From Acidobacteriota bacterium (lineage in GTDB: Bacteria > Acidobacteriota > UBA4820 > DSQY01): a stretch of DNA of 6,241 bases. Made by a program: the position numbers and the translations under genes. The notes under the pieces were generated by a model. It ran no database searches. It was not told the DNA's origin and saw only the letters and a list, made by a program, of their open reading frames with translations. Where the stretch lies: contig JAKAIJ010000154.1 in NCBI GenBank assembly GCA_021814355.1, positions 1-6,241 on the forward strand, written 5' to 3'. Shown piece after piece: positions 1 to 6,241 of this stretch; positions within the stretch are counted from its first letter, which is position 1; each line of letters begins with the position of its first letter.

Positions 1-123
1 GCGCAGGAGCTCCTTCCCCTGGGACGCCTTCGCGACCACGGTGGTCTCCCCGGCGTAGTCCACTACGTCGAGGACGGCCCCGGGCAGGCTCGCGCGGATG
101 GAGCGGATCAGGTCGTCGGCCAT
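1..123 (-). CDS. nuoC: NADH-quinone oxidoreductase subunit C, N-terminal 41 codons (runs off left edge)
   Basis: Reading from the ATG at 121-123 toward position 1 gives MADDLIRSIRASLPGAVL followed by DVVDYAGETTVVAKASQGKE. This matches the usual NuoC opening: a short helix, a 'lpgavl' segment, then a strand pair ending in 'tvvvka'. NuoC (the 30-kDa subunit) belongs to the peripheral arm of complex I and helps hold the hydrophilic arm together; it carries no cofactor. A GAGG Shine-Dalgarno lies about 8 bases upstream of the ATG. It follows nuoB in the expected order, but 114 bp separate them, which is wide for this operon. Only the N-terminus is visible, so a NuoCD fusion cannot be excluded. 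The assignment rests mainly on synteny plus this short match. Confidence 0.8.
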   Translation of the reverse strand, partial: MADDLIRSIRASLPGAVLDVVDYAGETTVVAKASQGKELLR

Positions 124-237
124 CGTGTCGCCTCGGAGCGCCCTCGGAAGGCCGGTCGTCGGCCGGGGCGCGCTGCCCCTCCGGCCGTCCCGGACCGGCC
201 CGTTCCCCTCTTCCGGCGCCGAGCAAGGCCCGGCGTC

Positions 238-909
238 TCAACCCCCGTAGTAGCCCTTCCGCCAGGTGGGACGGCCGGCCGCTTCGGGGTCTCCCTCGTC
301 GAGCACCTTGGGTCCCGATTCCAGAACCGGCAGCGCGCCGTACTTTGGGTCGCGCCCCCGGTAGTGGCCGTGCGGGCGCCGCCGGCCGGGGACCCACGAC
401 TCCCTGGCCACCTGCTCCTGGACCTTCAGGATCGCGTAGATGAGCGCCTCGGGCCGCGGCGGGCACCCGGGCACGTACACGTCCACGGGGATGATGTGGT
501 CAATCCCCTGGACCACGCTGTAGCTGTTGAACATGCCGCCCGTGGTGGTGCAGACGCCCATGGCGATGACCCACTTGGGCTCGGGCATCTGGTCGTAGAT
601 CCGCTTGCAGGCGGCGGCCATTTTCTTGGTGAGCGTCCCCGCCACGATCATCAGGTCGCACTGGCGGGGGGTGAAGCGCATCGCCTCGGAGCCGAACCGC
701 GCCACGTCGTACCGGCTGGCCACCATGGCCATCATCTCGATGGCGCAGCAGGAGAGGCCGAAGGGCATGGGCCACAGGCTGTTCTTGCGCGCAAGGTTCA
801 CAAGCTTCGAGACGGTGCCCATCACGAGCCCGCCCTGGAGGAGCTCGAGGTCGTCTTGGGTCTGGCGGTCGAGGCCGACCGCGGTCTCGGTGGCCATGCG
901 CTTCCTCAA
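238..909 (-). CDS. nuoB: NADH-quinone oxidoreductase subunit B (complex I 20-kDa subunit, N2 cluster)
   Basis: NuoB carries cluster N2, the last iron-sulfur centre of complex I, which passes electrons to quinone at the membrane interface. The protein shows the family core: NSLWPMPFGLSCCAIEMM at about 43-60, MRFTPRQCDLMIVAGTLTKKM, and PVDVYVPGCPPRPEAL. The four expected N2 cysteines are C54, C55, C120 and C149 (counted from the TTG at 909). The segment around C120 reads GVCTTTGGMF. A 50-60 residue Arg/Gly/Pro-rich tail follows the core and is probably lineage-specific. Two starts are possible: TTG at 909 (223 aa, GGAGGA 4 bases upstream) or ATG at 897 (219 aa, GAGGA 6-7 bases upstream); I favour the ATG. 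It lies 16-28 bp after nuoA and is surely co-transcribed with it. Confidence 0.97.
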   Translation of the reverse strand: MRKRMATETAVGLDRQTQDDLELLQGGLVMGTVSKLVNLARKNSLWPMPFGLSCCAIEMMAMVASRYDVARFGSEAMRFTPRQCDLMIVAGTLTKKMAAACKRIYDQMPEPKWVIAMGVCTTTGGMFNSYSVVQGIDHIIPVDVYVPGCPPRPEALIYAILKVQEQVARESWVPGRRRPHGHYRGRDPKYGALPVLESGPKVLDEGDPEAAGRPTWRKGYYGG

Positions 910-925
910 CCCGTCCTCCGGCGCG

Positions 926-1300
926 TCACTGCCACTTCAGGGCGCCCTTTCTCAGCACGTAGACGTAGCCCACCAGCAGGATGGCCAGAAAGAGCACCAT
1001 CTCGCCGTAGACGAAGAGCCGCCAAGCCTCCTGGGCCGCCCGCTCACGGAAGACCGCGGCCACGGGGTAGAGGAAGAGGGTCTCCACGTCGAAGAGGAGA
1101 AAGAGCAGCGCCACCAGGTAGTAGCGCACCGACATCCGCTTGTAGGGCTCGTCCATGGGGTCGAGCCCGCACTCGTAGGGGGTGAGGTCGGTCTTGGACT
1201 TGCCCACCCGCCCCAGCAGCCACGAGGCGAAAAGGAGCCCGACCCCGAACGCGGCGGCCGTCAGGAGCATCACGAGGATGGGCAAGTACGTGTCGCTCAC
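926..1300 (-). CDS. nuoA: NADH-quinone oxidoreductase subunit A (membrane subunit)
   Basis: NuoA is a small three-helix membrane subunit of complex I located where the membrane arm meets the peripheral arm near the quinone site. The 124 residues fit the family length. Three hydrophobic segments are visible at about 6-29, 60-84 and 96-116. Between the first two lies the long loop with the signature TPYECGLDP (Y42, E43, C44, G45); the second begins RYYLVALLFLLFDVE, which includes the conserved acidic FDVE at 70-73. E100 in the third helix is also typical. The start is GTG at 1298-1300, preceded by GGGAGG five to six bases upstream. It is the first gene of the nuo operon, and a candidate promoter lies 57-85 bp upstream. 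Confidence 0.97.
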   Translation of the reverse strand: MSDTYLPILVMLLTAAAFGVGLLFASWLLGRVGKSKTDLTPYECGLDPMDEPYKRMSVRYYLVALLFLLFDVETLFLYPVAAVFRERAAQEAWRLFVYGEMVLFLAILLVGYVYVLRKGALKWQ

Positions 1301-1324
1301 GGGCGCCTCCCGGGGAGCCGATCC

Positions 1325-1379
1325 TAGGGCCCTATCCCCCTGAAACCCAAAGCGTCAAGCTAGCACAGCGCCCTAGGGC
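1325..1379. promoter_or_regulatory. Pair of 10-bp palindromes around the nuo promoter (possible operators)
   Basis: Two perfect 10-bp palindromes occur upstream of nuoA: TAGGGCCCTA at 1325-1334 and GCCCTAGGGC at 1370-1379. Both include the octamer CCTAGGGC (1323-1330 and 1372-1379). Their centres are 45 bp apart. One lies between the -35 and -10 boxes and the other just downstream of the predicted start, so a dimeric regulator bound at both could loop or block the promoter. No known regulator motif is recognised, and short GC-rich palindromes do arise by chance in such DNA. Confidence 0.35.
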
Positions 1380-1385
1380 TGTCAA
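1357..1385 (-). promoter_or_regulatory. Candidate sigma70-type promoter of the nuo operon
   Basis: On the minus strand a perfect -35 box TTGACA (1380-1385) is followed by a 17-bp spacer and the -10 box TAGCTT (1357-1362, three of six matches to TATAAT). A TG one base upstream of the -10 makes it an extended -10 promoter, which can offset the weak hexamer. Transcription would begin near 1350 and give a leader of about 50 nt before nuoA. The spacer contains the perfect 10-bp palindrome GCCCTAGGGC, a possible repressor or activator site. It sits outside the adjacent hairpin-rich element, whose edge is about 42 bp further upstream. Placement and spacing are seen in the sequence; activity is inferred. 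Confidence 0.55.
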
Positions 1386-1429
1386 CGAGAGCGGAAGGGG
1401 GGTAATTCCCCCTGCGGAAGCTGCCCTAA

Positions 1430-1444
1430 TACCAAGTTGCGATC
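1430..1444 (+). repeat. Left terminal inverted repeat of the element
   Basis: TACCAAGTTGCGATC, matching the complement of 2074-2088 at 13 of 15 positions, with an uninterrupted 11-bp core at 1432-1442. It is preceded directly by TAA. Confidence 0.7.
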
Positions 1445-1457
1445 AAAGGTGGATGGT

Positions 1458-1590
1458 GAGGCTGGAGGGTGCTGCGCGCCTTTCGGGTCTCGCGGCCGTC
1501 TCGTCGAAGGATTTGGGTTCGGGTTTGCCTTAGAAGCATCCTTCTCCGAGCCGGCCTTACGAGCCCCGGCCCTGCGGGCGCTCCAGCCTC
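1458..1590. repeat. 133-nt imperfect inverted repeat (long hairpin) inside the element
   Basis: The outer stem is a perfect 10-bp pair, GAGGCTGGAG (1458-1467) with CTCCAGCCTC (1581-1590). The inner stem is a perfect 7-bp pair, GAAGGAT (1506-1512) with ATCCTTC (1538-1544). Between them, further blocks (CTCG and GGCCG groups) align when one arm is read against the complement of the other. The arms are 55 and 53 nt and the apical loop is 25 nt, rich in GGGTT/GGGTTT. Matching arm lengths and co-linear pairing blocks make chance unlikely, even in GC-rich DNA. Confidence 0.65.
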
Positions 1591-1663
1591 CCGTTCCTGC
1601 TGCCTCTCCCCCCATCTATCTCATTGCGCCGCGAGTCTCGGACCTATTGCTGCGTCACGCTTC

Positions 1664-1714
1664 GCGGTGCGGGGCGCTCGACGTACCTTCCAGTACGACT
1701 CGGCCCCGCCCCGC
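1664..1714. repeat. 51-nt two-tier hairpin
   Basis: GCGGTGCGGGGC (1664-1675) pairs with GCCCCGCCCCGC (1703-1714) at 11 of 12 positions. Inside it, CGTAC (1682-1686) pairs with GTACG (1693-1697) around the hexaloop CTTCCA. It lies near the middle of the TIR-bounded element. Confidence 0.5.
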
Positions 1715-1736
1715 TCGCGTTCCTTGCACTGCGGGT

Positions 1737-1780
1737 TCCGGCCCCCGGAGGGCTCTCTGCGCGTTGGCTGCGCGGCCGGA
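1737..1780. repeat. 7-bp stem hairpin inside the element
   Basis: TCCGGCC (1737-1743) pairs with GGCCGGA (1774-1780). The 30-nt intervening region could fold further (GCGC pairs). In such GC-rich DNA this one alone would not be remarkable; it is listed because it sits directly between two stronger hairpins. Confidence 0.35.
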
Positions 1781-1793
1781 GCGGATTCGCGAC

Positions 1794-1837
1794 GGCCCGG
1801 CGAAGGCGTGTGAACCAAACACACGGAGAGCCGGGCC
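1794..1837. repeat. 44-nt two-tier hairpin
   Basis: GGCCCGGC (1794-1801) pairs perfectly with GCCGGGCC (1830-1837). After a near-symmetrical internal loop of 6 and 5 nt, GTGTG (1808-1812) pairs with CACAC (1820-1824), leaving the A-rich loop AACCAAA. The regular architecture resembles a folded RNA or a protein-recognised DNA cruciform; it is not followed by a T-run on either strand, so it is not a standard terminator. Confidence 0.5.
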
Positions 1838-2030
1838 AACAAGGAAGCCGCCCGGCCCCGCGCCAACCCGGAGGGACGCCGCCCGCGGGGCGCCCTGCGG
1901 CGTTGCGGCTCGTTTGCGATGGCTTCCGGCATCGCCAGCCTCGCCGCGCCTTGCATCGCATCCCCGGGGGCGGGCGTCGCGCCAGAGATCCTCCGGGGGC
2001 CGGAGCCCCTACCCGATCCGCGCGGAACGC

Positions 2031-2059
2031 CGCCTTCCTCCGCTACGCTTCGGAAGGCG
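2031..2059. repeat. 8-bp stem hairpin near the right end of the element
   Basis: CGCCTTCC (2031-2038) pairs perfectly with GGAAGGCG (2052-2059) across a 13-nt loop. It ends 14 bp before the right terminal repeat. No T-run follows on either strand. Confidence 0.45.
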
Positions 2060-2073
2060 ATTCATTCACGATA

Positions 2074-2088
2074 GGTCGCAACTTGGCA
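2074..2088 (-). repeat. Right terminal inverted repeat of the element
   Basis: GGTCGCAACTTGGCA on the plus strand, the inverted partner of 1430-1444. It is followed directly by TAA (2089-2091). The sequences just inside the two repeats are not alike, so only the extreme ends are shared. Confidence 0.7.
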
Positions 2089-2136
2089 TAAGGCCGATTC
2101 GGCTCCCGTTTCAAGGGGGCGCCGGTCTCCGTGGGG

Positions 2137-2982
2137 TTAGACCCGTTCCTCCTGGAGAATCTGCCCCTGGAGCCCCACGACGAAGCACTTGACGGGGACC
2201 TTGCGGCCCGAGCGGGTGACCGCCTGCAGGGCCATCGAGAGGAGTCCGCGGCAGCAGGGCACCTGCATGATCATCACCGTGAGGGTGGCGATTTCGGCCT
2301 TCTCCACGAGGGCCCGGAGCTTGTCGAGGTAGACTTCCTGCCCCTCGTCCAGCTTGGGGCAGGCGATCCCAAGGGTCTTCCCCTTCAAGTAGTCCTTGTG
2401 GAAGTCCCCCAGGGCGAAGGCCACGCAGTCGGCCGCCAGCAGGAAGTCCGACCCCGCGAAGTGGGGAGCCATGGGCGAGAGCAGGTGCATCTGGACCGGC
2501 CACTGGGCCAGCATCGAGGGGCGCTGGCCGGCAAGGGAGTCGGCCGCCTGGTCCTCCCGGGCAAAGGACATGGAGCGGGAGCCTGGGCAGCCTCCGTGGC
2601 CGGCGTGGTCCCCGTGGGCGCCGGGGCCATCGGTCGGCAGGGGCAGGCCGCGCTCCTTCAGGAAGGCCACCGCCTGGGCGTAGAACTCCTCTTGGCCGTG
2701 GTCCTTCAGGTGCGCCAGGTGGGCCTTCACCGTGTTGGCCCCCTGATGCACCAGCAGCGCCATCACCTTGCGCTCGTCGTAGGGCTCCGCCTCGCGCTCC
2801 TCGATGGTGATCGCCCCCAGCGGGCACTCGCCCACGCAGGCCCCCAGCCCATCGCAGAGCAGGTCGCTCACCAACCGCGCCTTTCCGTCAATCACCTGCA
2901 ACGCCCCCTCGGGACAGCCCGGGATACAGAGCCCGCAGCCGTCGCACTTCTCCTCGGCGATGGTGATAATCTCGCGCTTCAC
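2137..2982 (-). CDS. 4Fe-4S ferredoxin-domain protein of unknown function
   Basis: The first 60 residues form a bacterial-type ferredoxin domain. Motif one is complete (C13, C16, C19, C23 followed by P24). Motif two reads CDGLGACVGECP with C43, C49 and C53, but leucine 46 replaces the second cysteine, so its cluster may be [3Fe-4S], absent, or use another ligand. A Gly/His-rich linker follows (about 118-134, GAHGDHAGHGGCPG). The C-terminal part (about 155-275) has QWPVQMHLLSP, AADCVAFALGDFH, ACPKLDE and VPCCRG, giving further cysteines C186, C208, C243 and C244. I recognise this as a family of roughly 280-residue iron-sulfur proteins in anaerobes and delta-proteobacteria-like genomes, usually annotated only as 'ferredoxin'; from memory, relatives sit near hybrid-cluster protein genes. 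A soluble electron-transfer or redox-sensing role is inferred. The start is GTG at 2980-2982 with GGAAG five bases upstream; rho ends 49 bp before it and the two may be co-transcribed. Confidence 0.85.
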   Translation of the reverse strand: MKREIITIAEEKCDGCGLCIPGCPEGALQVIDGKARLVSDLLCDGLGACVGECPLGAITIEEREAEPYDERKVMALLVHQGANTVKAHLAHLKDHGQEEFYAQAVAFLKERGLPLPTDGPGAHGDHAGHGGCPGSRSMSFAREDQAADSLAGQRPSMLAQWPVQMHLLSPMAPHFAGSDFLLAADCVAFALGDFHKDYLKGKTLGIACPKLDEGQEVYLDKLRALVEKAEIATLTVMIMQVPCCRGLLSMALQAVTRSGRKVPVKCFVVGLQGQILQEERV

Positions 2983-3031
2983 GCCATCTTCCGCAAGGCG
3001 CCGCCGCCGTGACTCCCGGCGGGAAGCGGGC

Positions 3032-4300
<1,269 letters not shown>

Positions 4301-4322
4301 GCTTGGTCCTCTCTCCATCCGG

Positions 4323-4913
4323 TCACGGCGTCGCGAACCCTCTCGCGATGAGCCTCTTGAGTTCCTCCAGCCCCTCCCCGCTCCGGGCGGAGACGGCGAT
4401 GGGCCCCTCCTCCCGTTCCAGCTCCAGCGCCCGGGCGACCCGGTCGGCCGCGCCGCGCCACCGGCCCCTCGGCAGCTGGTCCGCCTTGGTGAGCACCGCC
4501 GCGAAGGGGCGCTCGTAGCGGCGGAACCACTCCACCATCATCAGGTCGCCCTCGGAGGGCTCCTCCCGGCGGATATCCAGGAGCAGCAGCCCCAGTCCGG
4601 GCGCCCGCCGCGCCAGGTAGGCCTCCACGAGGCGCCCCCAGGCCCGCTTCGCCGCGAGGGGGACCCGCGCGAAGCCGTACCCGGGGAGATCCACCAGGTA
4701 GCCCTCCCGGGCGGCGCGGAGGAAGACCACCTCCCGCGTCCGGCCCGGCTCCCGGCTCACCCGCATCAGCCGCCGCCGTCCCACCGCGGCGTTGATGAGG
4801 GAGGATTTGCCCACGTTGGACCGCCCCACGAGCGCGACCTCGTTGGGCCCGGGGGGCGGGAGCTGTGCGGCGGTGCCGCAGATGCGTTCGATGCGGGCGT
4901 CCTCGAACCTCAA
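4323..4913 (-). CDS. ysxC: Ribosome biogenesis GTP-binding protein YsxC/EngB
   Basis: EngB (YihA/YsxC) is a small cytoplasmic GTPase needed for late assembly of the large ribosomal subunit. At 196 residues it has the normal length. The GTPase motifs are complete: G1 GRSNVGKS (30-37), G2 threonine T59 in SREPGRTRE, G3 DLPGYG (75-80), G4 TKAD (142-145) and G5 SAR (175-177). The family usually has TPGRTQ at G2; here it is EPGRTRE, keeping the threonine. The start is probably TTG at 4911-4913, since it leaves the usual 25-30 residue lead before G1 and no ATG or GTG is suitably placed upstream; the leader is highly self-complementary (4915-4943) and lacks a clear Shine-Dalgarno. It follows lon, a pairing also found as lonA-ysxC in Bacillus, and precedes rho by 22 bp. 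Confidence 0.95.
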   Translation of the reverse strand: MRFEDARIERICGTAAQLPPPGPNEVALVGRSNVGKSSLINAAVGRRRLMRVSREPGRTREVVFLRAAREGYLVDLPGYGFARVPLAAKRAWGRLVEAYLARRAPGLGLLLLDIRREEPSEGDLMMVEWFRRYERPFAAVLTKADQLPRGRWRGAADRVARALELEREEGPIAVSARSGEGLEELKRLIARGFATP

Positions 4914-4914
4914 A

Positions 4915-4943
4915 GGGGATCCCCCGGGCCGCGACCGCGGCCC
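4915..4943. repeat. Strong hairpins in the ysxC leader
   Basis: GGGCCGCG (4926-4933) pairs perfectly with CGCGGCCC (4936-4943) across two bases, and directly beside it GGGGATCCCC (4915-4924) is a perfect palindrome. Together they cover the stretch where the ysxC ribosome-binding site should lie, ending one base from the TTG start. They could lower translation of ysxC; that role is inferred. Confidence 0.4.
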
Positions 4944-4946
4944 TCT

Positions 4947-4970
4947 CCCCGGCGCGGCCGGGGCCTTTTT
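4947..4970 (+). terminator. Plus-strand intrinsic-terminator-like hairpin between lon and ysxC
   Basis: CCCCGGC (4947-4953) pairs with GCCGGGG (4957-4963) around GCG, followed by CC and five T residues (4966-4970) on the plus strand. In the direction of the genes (minus) no T-run follows, so it should not stop lon transcripts. It would end plus-strand, antisense transcription entering from ysxC, or it may be fortuitous. Confidence 0.35.
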
Positions 4971-4999
4971 CCGACCCGCCCGGCGACGGCGCCCGGGGG

Positions 5000-6226
<1,227 letters not shown>

Positions 6227-6241
6227 AAGGCGTCATTCCTT

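Larger units (their letters stand above)
1430..2088. mobile_element. MITE-like non-coding element with terminal inverted repeats
   Basis: The ends are inverted repeats: CCAAGTTGCGA at 1432-1442 and its exact complement TCGCAACTTGG at 2076-2086. Extended to 15 positions (1430-1444 against 2074-2088), 13 match. The trinucleotide TAA flanks both ends (1427-1429 and 2089-2091) and may be a target-site duplication of the TNA type known for part of the IS5 family. No reading frame inside has a recognisable domain; the frames present are Arg/Pro/Ala/Gly-rich and look like GC artefacts, so the element would depend on a transposase supplied elsewhere. The interior is dense in hairpins. It separates the 4Fe-4S gene (stop 45 bp away) from the nuo promoter; without it the 4Fe-4S stop and nuoA start would be about 174 bp apart. 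It could instead be a structured non-coding RNA locus or a decayed insertion sequence. Confidence 0.6.

Noticed and set aside
364..1327. Plus-strand open frames of 273 and 240 codons opposite nuoA and nuoB
   Set aside because: They mirror the nuo genes and have low-complexity Arg/Pro/His-rich translations; no ribosome-binding site or domain supports them.
1396..1413. AGGGGG/CCCCCT hairpin just upstream of the nuo -35 box, considered as a terminator
   Set aside because: No T-run follows on either strand; it may be structural or chance.
1430..2088. tRNA, rRNA or CRISPR array in the non-coding region
   Set aside because: No cloverleaf with a GTTCRANNC-type T-arm and acceptor stem, no rRNA-like segments and no regularly spaced direct repeats were found by eye.
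2092..2136. Possible terminator after the 4Fe-4S gene
   Set aside because: Only an imperfect stem (GGCTCCC with GGGCGCC) and a small GCCGA/TCGGC palindrome are present, with no T-run. Termination here, if any, might be Rho-dependent.
1437..2192. Open frames of 77-251 codons on both strands within the TIR-bounded element
   Set aside because: All are Arg/Pro/Ala/Gly-rich with no transposase DDE or other recognisable motif, and several overlap in different frames, as expected for GC-rich non-coding DNA with few stops.

Overview
This is a GC-rich (roughly two-thirds G+C) bacterial chromosomal stretch in which every recognisable gene lies on the minus strand. Read in the direction of transcription, from high to low coordinates, the order is: lon (5'-truncated and chimeric), ysxC/engB, rho, a 4Fe-4S protein gene, a 659-bp non-coding element, then nuoA, nuoB and the first 41 codons of nuoC. 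The lineage cannot be fixed from the sequence alone. Small stand-alone nuoA and nuoB, a short Rho without a large insertion, the lon-ysxC pair, and the 4Fe-4S family I associate with anaerobes and delta-proteobacteria-like genomes suggest a high-GC, probably Gram-negative environmental bacterium, perhaps from a metagenome.

Region 4300-6241: a Lon protease reading frame keeps the end of its AAA+ module and an intact Ser-Lys proteolytic domain. Everything upstream of the AAA+ sensor-1 segment has been replaced by about 80 residues resembling the N-terminal domain of a tyrosine recombinase, with different codon use. This is either a real rearrangement or an assembly chimera. It is followed by ysxC (ribosome-assembly GTPase) and rho (transcription terminator), tightly spaced and probably co-transcribed.

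Region 2137-2982: a 281-residue iron-sulfur protein with an N-terminal ferredoxin-type domain whose second cluster motif lacks one cysteine.

Region 1301-2136 holds no convincing gene. Most of it (1430-2088) is bounded by near-perfect terminal inverted repeats with a possible TAA target duplication, and it is filled with strong hairpins, one of them 133 nt long. It looks like a non-autonomous, MITE-like mobile element. Between it and nuoA lies a good sigma70-type promoter (TTGACA, 17 bp, TAGCTT with an extended -10 TG) that contains a 10-bp palindrome and is followed by a second one.

Region 1-1300: the start of a respiratory complex I (NADH-quinone oxidoreductase) operon, nuoA-nuoB-nuoC, running off the left edge.

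The two observations most worth following are the hairpin-rich TIR element between the 4Fe-4S gene and the nuo promoter, and the recombinase-like/Lon junction near 5985-5996.
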